From Aldehydirespirator sp965203575 (GTDB lineage: Bacteria; Actinomycetota; Acidimicrobiia; Acidimicrobiales; Aldehydirespiratoraceae): 64,000 nt of DNA. Location of the stretch: NCBI GenBank assembly GCA_965203575.1, contig OZ241894.1:3286001-3350000 (forward strand), written 5' to 3'. A program made the position numbers and the translations under genes. The notes below the pieces were generated by a model. The model was given only the letters and a program-made list of their open reading frames with translations, did not search any database and was not told the origin of the DNA. Positions 21,138 to 29,488 of this stretch are shown here, in pieces; the stretch's first letter is position 1; each line of letters opens with the position of its first letter.

Positions 21138-22355
21138 TCAGGCGGCGGCCTTCTCCAGGATGTGGACTCCGCAGGCTGAGGCCAGGCCGATGACGTGGGC
21201 CAGGCCGACGGTGGCGCCCTCCACCTGGCGGTCGCCGGCCTCGCCCCTCAGGTGGGTGGTGATCTCGTAGACGTTGGCCACACCGGTGGCCCCGATGGGG
21301 TGGCCCTTCGAGATCAGCCCGCCGGACACGTTGACCGGCGTCGGGCCGTCGCGGAACGGGCCGCCCGAGTCGATGAACTCGCCGGCGCCGCCGGGCTCGC
21401 ACAGGCCCAGGTTGTCGTAGTGGATCAACTCGGCGGTGGCGAAGCAGTCGTGCAGCTCCACCAGGTCGAGGTCGGTGGGACCCACCCCGGCCGCCTCGTA
21501 GGCCTGGGCCGCGGCGTTGCGGGTGAGGGTGTTGACATCAGGCTGCACCTGGCAGTCCTCGGTGAAGGGGTCCGAGGTGAGAACCGACGCCGAGACCTTC
21601 ACCGCCCGCCTCCGGACGTGGGCCGGCATCGACGCCAGCCGCTCCCCCGACACCAGCACCACCGCGGCGGCGCCGTCTCCGGTCGGGCAGCACATCAGCA
21701 GCGTGTTGGGGTAGCTCATCATCGGCGACTCCATGATCTCGTCCATGGAGAACTCCTTCTGGTACTGGGCCAGCGGGTTCAGGGTCGAGTGGAGGTGGTT
21801 CTTGTAGGCCACTCGGGCGAACTGCTCGAAGCCCACCCCGTCGTGATCGTGGGCGTAGGCCGTGCCCGCCTGGGCGAACACGCCGGGCATGGTCTCGGTG
21901 CCCAGATAGCCGTCCACGCCGGTCACCGCGCCGTAGCGCCCCGACGGTTCGAATACCTTCTTCTCCTTCTTGGTGGCGCCGCCGCCCAGCAGGCCCATCT
22001 TGCCCATCTGCTCGGCCCCGACGGCCAGCCCCATCTGGGCCTCGCCCGCCTTGATGGCCATGATGACGGTGCGAATGGCGGTGGCCCCGGTGGCGCAGGC
22101 ATTGGAGACGTTGTAGACCGGCACTCCGGTCTGGCCGATCTGCTTCTGGATGCGCTGGCCCACTGCTCCGGTGGCTTGGAACAGGGATCCGCACGCCAGG
22201 ATGTCGATGTCGCCTACGGCGACCTCGCCGTCGGCCAGCGCGCTCATGGCGCTCTCGGAGGCGAGGTCGATCAGGTCGCGGTCGCCGTAGCGGGCGAAGC
22301 GGCTCATGTGGGCGCCGAGCACCCACACGCTGTCCGGAGATATCTGGGCTGCCAT
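21138..22355 (-). CDS. thiolase-family (SCP-x type) acyltransferase
   Basis: Member of the thiolase superfamily, SCP-x/lipid-transfer branch, which cleaves or transfers acyl groups on CoA in fatty acid or sterol side-chain breakdown. The 405 residues include the nucleophile cysteine in NVSNACATGATAI, the HDCFATAEL histidine loop and the C-terminal GGLISKGHPIGATG. The immediately upstream gene encodes a DUF35 zinc-ribbon protein, a usual partner of such thiolases, so the two probably form one complex. Substrate cannot be read from sequence. Confidence 0.92.
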   Translation of the reverse strand: MAAQISPDSVWVLGAHMSRFARYGDRDLIDLASESAMSALADGEVAVGDIDILACGSLFQATGAVGQRIQKQIGQTGVPVYNVSNACATGATAIRTVIMAIKAGEAQMGLAVGAEQMGKMGLLGGGATKKEKKVFEPSGRYGAVTGVDGYLGTETMPGVFAQAGTAYAHDHDGVGFEQFARVAYKNHLHSTLNPLAQYQKEFSMDEIMESPMMSYPNTLLMCCPTGDGAAAVVLVSGERLASMPAHVRRRAVKVSASVLTSDPFTEDCQVQPDVNTLTRNAAAQAYEAAGVGPTDLDLVELHDCFATAELIHYDNLGLCEPGGAGEFIDSGGPFRDGPTPVNVSGGLISKGHPIGATGVANVYEITTHLRGEAGDRQVEGATVGLAHVIGLASACGVHILEKAAA

Positions 22356-22400
22356 CGTGGGAATGCCTCCCTGCTGTGTCGGTAACGTCGCCGGCCGGTC

Positions 22401-22799
22401 TCAGACCGGTTCGTAGCCGAAGGCGACGGCTTCGGTGCCGTCGTCGTCGGCGCCGATCGGGTAGGTGGTGAGCTGCACTCTCATGCCGAGCTTGACTGCG
22501 TCGGGCGTAGGGTCGCAGTTCACCACGTTGGCCCGCACCCAGGTGCCGTCGTCGGCGCAGACGATGGCCGAAACGAACGGCACCGGGATGCCCGGCGCGG
22601 CCCGGTGGACGATGGTGAAGGCCCTGAGCTCACCGGCGCCGGCGACCGGAACCGGCTTGAACTCCGTCAGGCCGCAGCGCGCGCAGGCGTTGCGCCGGTC
22701 GAAGAACCGGGCCCCGCAGTTGATGCACTCGTTGGCCACCAAGTGCGGTTCCGGCTCGAGACACAGGTAGTCGACGAGCGGGACCCGAGCCGTGGCCAT
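22401..22799 (-). CDS. DUF35 OB-fold/zinc-ribbon protein, thiolase partner
   Basis: A 132-residue acyl-CoA-associated protein with a rubredoxin-like zinc ribbon (CINCGARFFDRRNACARCG) followed by an OB fold (GELRAFTIVHRAAPGIPVPF, then VRANVVNCDPTPDAVKLGMRVQL). Such proteins bind and activate SCP-x thiolases and related ketoacyl enzymes. The ATG at 22799 is preferred; a GTG directly before it is an alternative. It lies 45 bases upstream of the thiolase on the same strand, consistent with a two-gene operon. Confidence 0.9.
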   Translation of the reverse strand: MATARVPLVDYLCLEPEPHLVANECINCGARFFDRRNACARCGLTEFKPVPVAGAGELRAFTIVHRAAPGIPVPFVSAIVCADDGTWVRANVVNCDPTPDAVKLGMRVQLTTYPIGADDDGTEAVAFGYEPV

Positions 22800-22920
22800 C
22801 ACCGCGCAGGCTACCGCGACTGCTGCGTTCCTGCGGCCTAGAGCGAGCCCGAAGCGGACATGCCGATGACGGTGATGGCATCGTTCGCCGGGTCGGAGGT
22901 CACGGCCGGACTCGGTGAGG

Positions 22921-23292
22921 CTAGGAGGACAGCAGAGCTACGTCGTAGCTGCGGATTCGGCGGTCGCGCGTGGCGAGCGTAAAATCCTGCACCTGGGCTT
23001 GGGCTACGAGCATCCGATCGAATGGATCGCGGTGATGGCGGGGCAGCTGGGCCGCCCGCCGGGCATGGGCGAAGGTGACCGGCAGTTGCTCGAAGTCCTC
23101 GTCGACGACGGCGTCGAGGTCGTCTGGCACCGTCAGCTTTCCAAGCGACGTCTTGATGCCGATCTCCCAGATGCTCGCAGCACTCACCAACACCCGGTTG
23201 TCGGGGTCCTCTATCGCCTGCGACGCGGCTGACGAGAGTGCGTCGCCGTTGACCCACCACAGCAGCGTGCAGGTGTCGATGAGCAGGTTCAC
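22921..23292 (-). CDS. VapC-like PIN-domain toxin
   Basis: PIN-domain ribonuclease toxin of 123 residues. The acidic metal-binding set is visible: D6 in LIDTCTLLWW, E43 in SIWEIGIK, D89/D92 in HHRDPFDRMLVAQA, and D110 in ATRDRRI. The HRDPFDRMLVAQA block is typical of the PIN branch paired with Phd antitoxins. The GTG start at 23292 overlaps the antitoxin stop as GTGA. Specific RNA target unknown. Confidence 0.9.
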   Translation of the reverse strand: MNLLIDTCTLLWWVNGDALSSAASQAIEDPDNRVLVSAASIWEIGIKTSLGKLTVPDDLDAVVDEDFEQLPVTFAHARRAAQLPRHHRDPFDRMLVAQAQVQDFTLATRDRRIRSYDVALLSS

Positions 23293-23531
23293 TCGCCCCC
23301 CTCAAAGGAGTCGATCAGCCATTCGGGCGTGTCGGCGAAGTCCGGGGCCATCTCGATTCTCCCCGCGAGCCGGCCGGGTACCCGCGGCGATCGCCGAGGC
23401 CGGTAAGGCAAGACCCGCGCAACGGGACGCCCGGCGCGGCCCAGAACTATCTCCTCGCCCTGCTCCACGCGGTCGAGCAGCTTCGAGAGGTTGGTCTTGG
23501 CCTCGTACACGTTGATCACTGCTTCGCTCAT
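23289..23531 (-). CDS. Phd/YefM-type antitoxin
   Basis: An 80-residue antitoxin with the Phd/YefM N-terminus (INVYEAKTNLSKLLDRVEQG and EIVLGRAGRPVARV) that binds DNA, and an acidic C-terminal tail (APDFADTPEWLIDSFEGG) of the toxin-neutralising kind. It is first in the operon and overlaps the PIN toxin by four bases. A palindrome 30 bases upstream is the likely autoregulatory site. Confidence 0.92.
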   Translation of the reverse strand: MSEAVINVYEAKTNLSKLLDRVEQGEEIVLGRAGRPVARVLPYRPRRSPRVPGRLAGRIEMAPDFADTPEWLIDSFEGGE

Positions 23532-23561
23532 CGGTCTCCCCGTTCGTGCAGGTCTGCTAAC

Positions 23562-23574
23562 CTAGTCAGACTAG
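23562..23574. promoter_or_regulatory. palindromic operator upstream of the Phd/VapC module
   Basis: Perfect inverted repeat CTAGTC-A-GACTAG, with outer bases GGTCT/AGACC extending the symmetry less regularly. It lies 31-43 bases upstream of the antitoxin start, where Phd-type antitoxins normally bind. Confidence 0.55.
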
Positions 23575-23606
23575 ACCATATCGGAGGGGCATCCAAGACG
23601 CGACCG

Positions 23607-24206
23607 CTACCAGCGGGAGCGGTGGACGACATCGCTCAGATCGGGCCGGGCGCGGCCGGCCGAGTGGCTGGGCCGGGCGTCGGCCGCGGGATGGCCGATG
23701 GCCACGGTGCCCACGCCGCGCCACCCCGACGGCACGCCGAAGCTCCGTCGCACCGCGTCCTCGTGGTCGAACATCCCGAAGAAGGACGCGCCCAGTCCCC
23801 GGTCCCGCGCCGCCAGCAGCAGCGTCATGACCGCGGCCCCGCCGTCGACGAACCAGTAGGGCACCGGCCAGGCCTCCTCATCGGCACCCAGTCCGGTGTG
23901 GGCCTTGTCGGGCTCGCGGTAGCGGCTCACGTATGCGCCCGGATCGACCCAGACCACCACCAGCACCGGCGCGGCCAGCAGCCCGGGCCAGGCGAAGCCG
24001 TCCCGCCTCTCAGCAGGCAGCGTGACATCCCAGTAGGCCGCAGTGGCGCCGCCCTCCAGCACCAGGAACTCCACGCCGGCGGTGTTGCCCGCCGTGGGTG
24101 CCCGCCGGGCCAGATCGCAGATCTCGTCGATCGCGGCCGGCGCTACCGGCTCACGGGTGTAGGAGCGCACCATCCGGCGCCGCCGGACTGCCTGCTCGAA
24201 CTCCAT
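23607..24206 (-). CDS. nitroreductase-family flavoprotein
   Basis: FMN-dependent oxidoreductase-like protein of 199 residues. The N-terminal RRRRMVRSYT and LARRAPTAGNTAG segments are FMN-phosphate and ring contacts of the family, and GGAAVMTLLLAARDRGLGASFFGMF followed by a VGTVAIGHPA strand is the usual C-terminal dimer region. Substrate is unknown; members reduce nitro compounds, quinones or F420-type substrates. It is separated by 39 bases from the gene upstream at 24246 and may share its transcript. Confidence 0.85.
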   Translation of the reverse strand: MEFEQAVRRRRMVRSYTREPVAPAAIDEICDLARRAPTAGNTAGVEFLVLEGGATAAYWDVTLPAERRDGFAWPGLLAAPVLVVVWVDPGAYVSRYREPDKAHTGLGADEEAWPVPYWFVDGGAAVMTLLLAARDRGLGASFFGMFDHEDAVRRSFGVPSGWRGVGTVAIGHPAADARPSHSAGRARPDLSDVVHRSRW

Positions 24207-24245
24207 GCCGGCTCCGCCCCTCGGCTCGGGGGCGCGACCGCCTCG

Positions 24246-24914
24246 CTACAGGAGCTTCTCGAGCTCCTCGGCCATCACCCAGCCGTGCACGATCAGCGTG
24301 TCACCGTCATCGCGGACCAAGCCGTCAAGCAACTCGGCGGTCTCGGATTGGATCTGCTGGGGCTTGAGGCTGGCGTGGTCGAGCACCACCGGCGGGCCGC
24401 CCTTGCCGCGAGTGGTGAAGATGCGGTCCTCGTAGCTGAGGCTTCCAATGCCGAAGCGCTTGGCGAGGCGGCGGCCCCAGGCCCGCTCCTCGCCGGTTGC
24501 CTTGTGCCCTGACCGGGGCACAACGTCGTGGAGGTTCTTGAACGCCTCGAAGGCGCCTGGATCGTTGATCTGCATGCCGACCAGAACGTCCTCGTCGGGA
24601 AACGACAGGGCGGCCCTACGGAGCTGGTCGGTGACGATGCCCCTCAACACGGTGTCGCGGCGGGTGGTGCGGCAGGTGTGGCCGGCGCCGATGAGAACAC
24701 AGGGCGTCCCGCCGATGCGCTCCAGCGTGCAGAACGAGAAGCCCCGCAGCTTGCCGTTGTCCCGGGCCTCGGTCACCAACACCCAGGCCTCGGCCTGCTT
24801 GGACAGGGAGCCCACCTCGTATGCGTTGGAGGAGACGGCGCAGAGATCGGCCATCTCGGCCAGATCGGAATCCCCCAGTGCGGTGCAGTCCCTGGTCTCA
24901 ATCGCGATCGCCAT
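24246..24914 (-). CDS. uncharacterised protein, possibly GNAT-like
   Basis: A 222-residue protein from the ATG at 24914; the open frame upstream to 25031 is high-GC read-through. Residues 40-150 alternate strands and helices in a way that suggests an acetyltransferase-like fold (AWVLVTEARDNGKLRGFSFCTL, a strand ending in LIGAGHTCR, then INDPGAFEAFKNL). No acetyl-CoA loop of standard form is seen. The C-terminal 50 residues are acidic and helical. I do not recognise a characterised relative. It lies directly downstream of dnaE. Confidence 0.65.
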   Translation of the reverse strand: MAIAIETRDCTALGDSDLAEMADLCAVSSNAYEVGSLSKQAEAWVLVTEARDNGKLRGFSFCTLERIGGTPCVLIGAGHTCRTTRRDTVLRGIVTDQLRRAALSFPDEDVLVGMQINDPGAFEAFKNLHDVVPRSGHKATGEERAWGRRLAKRFGIGSLSYEDRIFTTRGKGGPPVVLDHASLKPQQIQSETAELLDGLVRDDGDTLIVHGWVMAEELEKLL

Positions 24915-25046
24915 GACGGCTGCCACCCCTATCGCTTGCCGTACCGTCCGCCTCCAAGTCTCAGGGGCGCGGGCCGATTTCGCAACCTTCGATGCCTCGT
25001 TTCGCGCCCGGCGGCGGGCTGCGAGGCGCAAGCCGCGGACCGTGGA

Positions 25047-28000
25047 TCAGACGGCGGCGATGGCCTCTGCGCCGAGCAGCTCCCTCAACTCGGCCGGCAG
25101 GCCGTTGGCAGTGTCCACTGCGAAGTCCTCGGGCAGTCGCGCCACCCGCCGGCCGCCCAGCAGGAGTTCCACCGGCGAGCCGCCGGGATGAGCGCACAGC
25201 ACGGACTTGAGCTCGCGCAGCTGCCGGTCGTTCTGGTGCTCCGGCGGGAGGTTGACCCGCAGCGGGGCGTCCTCCTCGGTGCTCTCCACCAGCTGGACGT
25301 CGTTGGCGAAGAACCGGAGCGCGTCCTCCCGGCTGTCGAGCCGTCCTCGCACCACGACGACGGCGTCGTCGGCCAGCTTCGGACCGTGCTCGGACATCGC
25401 CTTCGGGAACACCAGCACCTCGATCTTGTCCTCGAGGTCCTCCAGGGCGAAGGTGGCCATCAGCTCGCCCTTGCGGGTCCAGCGCCGGTTCAGGGCGGTG
25501 ATGACCCCGCCGACCGACCAGAAGCCCCCGTCGTCGCTGACGGCCGTCCCGGACGCGAGATCGCTGATGGTGCAGTCGGCGAGGCGCCGGACCCGGGCCT
25601 CCAGGCCCTTGAGCGGGTGGTCGGAGATGTAGAGGCCGAGCATCTCCTTCTCGTAGGCCAGCTTCTGCATGCGCTCGTACTCGGCGTCCCCGACCTCGGG
25701 CCGGTCGTCGAAGGAGGGGCCCTCGCCCTGCTCCCCGAACAGCGACATGACGCCGGCCTCGTGCTCGCGGCGCTTGCGCAGCGTCATGTCGATGATGGCC
25801 TCGTGCACGTTCAGCAGGCCCTTGCGAGGGTGGGCGAGCGAGTCGAAGGCGCCCGCCTTTATCAGCGACTCGACGGTGCGCTTGTTCAGGACCTCCATGT
25901 CCACCCGTTCCACGAACTCGACGAACGAGGCGTACGGTCCGTTGGCCTCACGCTCCGCGATCACCCGCTCGACCACTGCCTCCCCCACGTTGCGCACCGC
26001 GGAGAGGCCGTACACGATGCGGCCCGGGCCGGCCTCGGCCTCCACGGCGTCGTCGCGGGGCACGGGCGTGAAGTCGGACGCGGACCGGTTGATGTCGGGG
26101 ACCTGCACCTCGATCCCCCGCTGCCGGCACTCGTTGAGGTAGACCGAGGCGTTCTCCAGCTTTCTCTTGACGCTGGTGAGCAGGGCGGCCAGGTACTCCA
26201 CCGGGTAGTTGGCCTTGAGGAAGGCGGTCTGGTAGGCGACCAGGCCGTAGCCGTAGCTGTGGCTCTTGTTGAAGGCGTAGTCGGCGAACTGCTCGATGAT
26301 CTTGAACAGCTGGGCGCCCAGCTCCTTCTCATAGCCGCGGGCCGCCACGCCGGCGACGAACTTCTCCTCCTCGGCCGCCATGGCCGAGCGGATCTTCTTT
26401 CCCATGGCCTTGCGGAGGGAGTCGGCCTCGGCCAGCGAGTAGCCCGCGAAGCGCTGGGCCACCCGCATGACGCTCTCCTGGTAGATCATCAGCCCGTAGG
26501 TGTCGGCCAGGATGTCGGCCGCGTCGTCGTGGAAGTACTCGACGCGGCGCCGGCCGTTCTTGCGGTCGGCGTAGTCGTGGTGCATGTTGGCCGCCATCGG
26601 CCCCGGCCGGTACAGGGCCACCAGCGCGCAGACGTCGTCGAAGGCGGTGGGCGCCAGCGAGCGCACCAGCGAGCGCACCTGGGGATTCTCGAGCTGGAAC
26701 ACGCCGATGGTGTCGCCCTCCTGCAGCATCTTGAAGGTGTCCGCGTCGTCCAGCGGGACGCCGTCGATGTCGATGGTCCGGCCCCGGGTGCGCTCGATCA
26801 GCTCGACCGTGTCGGTGATCACGTCGAGGTTGCGCAACCCGAGGAAGTCCATCTTCAGCAGGCCGAGGGCCTCCACCCCGTGCATCTCGTACTGGGTGAC
26901 GATGGGTGCCTCCTCCGGGTCCTTCCCCTGCTCCGGCTTGCGCTGGATGGGCATGTACTCGGTGAGCGGCTCCGGGGTGATCACCACGGCCGCGGCGTGG
27001 ATGCCGTCCTGGCGGCGCATGCCCTCCAGGCCCCGGGCCACGTCCACCACCTCGGCCACCTCGGAGTCGGTGTCGTACATCTGGCGCAGCTCGGCCGCGG
27101 CCACGTATCCGTCGTGGTGGGCCTCGGAGTCCTCGAAGCAGTATCGGAGCGGGGTGTCGCGGCCCAGGATCAGCGGCGGCATGGCCTTCGCTATGCGGTC
27201 GCCCAGGGAGTGGGGGTGGCCGAGGACGCGGGCGGCGTCGCGCACCGCGGCCCGGGCCTTGATCCGGCCGAAGGTGATGATCTGGGCCACGTGGTCCTTG
27301 CCGTCGCGGCTGTACTTCTGGGCGGCGTACCTGATGATCTCGTCGCGGTGGCGCGAGTCGAAGTCCATGTCGATGTCGGGCATCGACACCCGCGACGGGT
27401 TGAGGAACCGCTCGAACAGCAGGTCGTAGCGGATGGGGTCCAGGTCGGTGATGCGCAGGCTGTAGGCCACCGCGCACCCCGCGGCCGAGCCCCGGCCCGG
27501 ACCGACCCGGATGCCCCGGCGCCGGGCGTAGGCGATCAGGTCCCAGGTGATCAGGAAGTAGGAGGCGAACCCCATGTTGTTGATGACCTCGAGCTCGTAG
27601 GCCAGCCGCTGGGCCACGTCGGCGGGCAGGGGGTCGCCCCAGCGCTCGCTGGCCCCCGCGTAGGTGAGGTGCTCGAGGTAGGCGCGGTCGTCGGCGAAGC
27701 CGTCGGGCACCTCGAAGTGCGGCAGCCGGGGCGTGCCGAAGGTGATGTTCACGTCGGCCCGCTCGGCGATGGCGAGGGTGTTGTCGCACGCCTCGGTCAG
27801 CTCCGAGAAGATGCTGCGCATCTCCGCGGCCGACTTGAGGTAGTGGTCGTCGGCGTGGAACTTGAGACGGTCGGTGTCCGACAGCAGCGAGCCGGTCTGC
27901 ACGCACAGCAGGGCGTCGTGGGCCTCCGCGTCGTGGCGGTGGGTGTAGTGGCTGTCGTTGGTGGCCAGCAGGGGCGCATTGAGCTCGCGGGAGATCTGGA

Positions 28001-28613
28001 GCAGCTGCGGGTTGATCTGATGCTGCGCCGGGATGCCGTGGTCCTGCAGCTCGACGTAGTAGTTGTCCCGGCCGAATATGTCCTGGAAGCGGGCCGCCTT
28101 CTCGAGTGCCTCGGCCGGGTTGCCCCGGAGCAGGGCCTGCGGCACCTGGCCTCCGAGACAGCCGGTGGTGGCGATCAGTCCCGCGCTGTGGTCGTTGAGC
28201 GTCTCCCAGTCGCAGCGGGGCTTGTAGTAGTAGCCCTCCATGAAGGCCCGGCTGGCCACCTGGATGAGGTTCTTGTAGCCGGTGTCGTCGGTGGCCAGCA
28301 GCGTCAGGTGGTAGTAGAGCTTGCGGCCGCCCTCGGTGTCCCCGCCGGAGTCGTCGATCCGGCCGCGCCGCGAGGGCCGCTCGTGGCGGGACTCGTGGGC
28401 CATGTAGGCCTCGACGCCGATGACGGGCTTGATGTCTCGGTCCTTGCACTTGCGGTAGAAGTCGAGGACCCCGTACATGTTGCCGTGGTCGGTGATTCCC
28501 AGGGCCGGCTGGCCGTCCGCGGCCGCCGCCGCGATCAGCTCGTCGAGCCGGGATGCGCCGTCGAGGATCGAGTACTCGGTGTGGGTGTGGAGGTGGACGA
28601 AGGAGTCAGCCAC
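25047..28613 (-). CDS. dnaE: DNA polymerase III alpha subunit DnaE
   Basis: Replicative polymerase of 1188 residues, full length for DnaE1. The N-terminal PHP domain starts VHLHTHTEYSILDGASRLDEL. The polymerase catalytic aspartates lie in PDIDMDFDSRHRDEIIRY near residue 400, with GPGRGSAAGC just before and a third acidic site downstream. Helix-hairpin-helix, OB-fold (GGVITALNRRWTRKGELMATFALEDL) and C-terminal tau-binding regions follow. No intein is present. The start ATG fits the conserved N-terminus. Bpa lies upstream with a 155-bp gap containing an inverted repeat. Confidence 0.98.
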   Translation of the reverse strand: MADSFVHLHTHTEYSILDGASRLDELIAAAAADGQPALGITDHGNMYGVLDFYRKCKDRDIKPVIGVEAYMAHESRHERPSRRGRIDDSGGDTEGGRKLYYHLTLLATDDTGYKNLIQVASRAFMEGYYYKPRCDWETLNDHSAGLIATTGCLGGQVPQALLRGNPAEALEKAARFQDIFGRDNYYVELQDHGIPAQHQINPQLLQISRELNAPLLATNDSHYTHRHDAEAHDALLCVQTGSLLSDTDRLKFHADDHYLKSAAEMRSIFSELTEACDNTLAIAERADVNITFGTPRLPHFEVPDGFADDRAYLEHLTYAGASERWGDPLPADVAQRLAYELEVINNMGFASYFLITWDLIAYARRRGIRVGPGRGSAAGCAVAYSLRITDLDPIRYDLLFERFLNPSRVSMPDIDMDFDSRHRDEIIRYAAQKYSRDGKDHVAQIITFGRIKARAAVRDAARVLGHPHSLGDRIAKAMPPLILGRDTPLRYCFEDSEAHHDGYVAAAELRQMYDTDSEVAEVVDVARGLEGMRRQDGIHAAAVVITPEPLTEYMPIQRKPEQGKDPEEAPIVTQYEMHGVEALGLLKMDFLGLRNLDVITDTVELIERTRGRTIDIDGVPLDDADTFKMLQEGDTIGVFQLENPQVRSLVRSLAPTAFDDVCALVALYRPGPMAANMHHDYADRKNGRRRVEYFHDDAADILADTYGLMIYQESVMRVAQRFAGYSLAEADSLRKAMGKKIRSAMAAEEEKFVAGVAARGYEKELGAQLFKIIEQFADYAFNKSHSYGYGLVAYQTAFLKANYPVEYLAALLTSVKRKLENASVYLNECRQRGIEVQVPDINRSASDFTPVPRDDAVEAEAGPGRIVYGLSAVRNVGEAVVERVIAEREANGPYASFVEFVERVDMEVLNKRTVESLIKAGAFDSLAHPRKGLLNVHEAIIDMTLRKRREHEAGVMSLFGEQGEGPSFDDRPEVGDAEYERMQKLAYEKEMLGLYISDHPLKGLEARVRRLADCTISDLASGTAVSDDGGFWSVGGVITALNRRWTRKGELMATFALEDLEDKIEVLVFPKAMSEHGPKLADDAVVVVRGRLDSREDALRFFANDVQLVESTEEDAPLRVNLPPEHQNDRQLRELKSVLCAHPGGSPVELLLGGRRVARLPEDFAVDTANGLPAELRELLGAEAIAAV

Positions 28614-28651
28614 CGTGCCTCCTGTGGACTGCTGTGGACCGGTGTTGAGGG

Positions 28652-28674
28652 AGCTGTGGATGAATCACACAGCT
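28652..28674. promoter_or_regulatory. inverted repeat in the dnaE upstream region
   Basis: Perfect 7-bp arms AGCTGTG / CACAGCT separated by 9 bases, 39 bases upstream of the dnaE start. The region also has three TGTGGA words, one of them TGTGGATGA, a single mismatch from a DnaA box. Binding by a regulator is possible, not shown. Confidence 0.3.
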
Positions 28675-28768
28675 GTCATTCGCACCATAGTCGGCCGTTC
28701 GAAGGCTCGCGCAAGTGCTTTGCTTGCCCGGCCGGCGGGTCCTGTCGCAGGGCTCCTTTGTCGAACGA

Positions 28769-29287
28769 TCAGAGGTATGTCCCGGGGCGGCTTGCGGCGT
28801 CGCTGGGCTGCGGTCGCTGGTACGGGTCGGCTCCCGGCGGCAGCTCGCCCCGCATCGACTGGAGCTGCTGGTGAGCGCTCATCTGCTGGGCGAGGAGCAT
28901 CGCCTTCATTCCCTGGATGAGGCCTTCGAGCCACCCCACCAGCTGGGCCTTGGCGACCTGGAGCTCCATGGCGGACGGGGTCTCGGCCCCGTCGAAGGGC
29001 GAGGCGAGCCTCGTCAGCTCCTCGCGCAGGTCTGGCGACAGGGCCGAGCCGACCTCCCCCACCGACGTCTCGTAGATCTCGCGCAGCCGCTGCCGGCTGG
29101 CCTCGTCCAGATCGGTGGAGCGAACCTCGGCCAGCAGTTGCTTGAGCATGGTGCCGATGCGCATGACCTTGGCCGGATGATCGATCGTCTCGTTGATCTC
29201 GTCGTCGGCAGCAGCGCTGTCCGCGACTCCGACGACCTCTGGTGCCAGCAACTCGCGAAACTCGGTGCCGGGGTCGTTGCCATCCAC
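28769..29287 (-). CDS. bpa: bacterial proteasome activator Bpa (DUF2587)
   Basis: ATP-independent ring-forming activator that opens the 20S proteasome gate and feeds it unfolded proteins; counterpart of mycobacterial Rv3780. The 172 residues include the family core HPAKVMRIGTMLKQLLAEVR, LDEASRQRLREIYETSVGEV and AQLVGWLEGLIQGMKAMLLAQQM, a four-helix bundle. The C-terminus ends GTYL, one residue off the GQYL docking motif. Its presence implies proteasome genes elsewhere in the genome. It lies upstream of dnaE on the same strand. Confidence 0.93.
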   Translation of the reverse strand: MDGNDPGTEFRELLAPEVVGVADSAAADDEINETIDHPAKVMRIGTMLKQLLAEVRSTDLDEASRQRLREIYETSVGEVGSALSPDLREELTRLASPFDGAETPSAMELQVAKAQLVGWLEGLIQGMKAMLLAQQMSAHQQLQSMRGELPPGADPYQRPQPSDAASRPGTYL

Positions 29288-29299
29288 GGTCTAACCCTA

Positions 29300-29486
29300 G
29301 AGGCCGAGCGGACGGATGGCAGCCTCACTCGGGCTCGGCGAGCAGCTCAGCGAGGCCCCTGGGTCCGAGCGGCCCGTGAGCGAAGCGAACAGGAGCGGGA
29401 CGCAGGCCCGAGCGGCCCGTGAGCGAAGCGAACAGGAGCGGGACGCAGGCCCGAGCGGCCCGTGAGCGAAGCGAACACGAGCGGGA
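29300..29486 (+). repeat. intergenic repeat family, copy R4 with three tandem cores
   Basis: 5' module GAGGCCGAGCGG, a variable stretch, then three copies of the core in tandem with a 43-bp period (second copy from 29406, third from 29449). The first two have AACAGGAGCGGGA and the last AACACGAGCGGGA. It fills the gap between the bpa start and the 29489 gene end. Confidence 0.9.
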
Positions 29487-29488
29487 AC

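Noticed and set aside
24528..28874. A 1448-codon open frame on the plus strand opposite dnaE
   Set aside because: It is a high-GC shadow of dnaE. It has no recognisable domain, is rich in H, G, V and R, and dnaE is certain on the other strand.
29363..29486. Possible short coding sequence ARAARERSEQER through the repeat cores
   Set aside because: The same peptide appears wherever the repeat core is read in this frame, without start signals or conservation of length. It is a property of the repeat.
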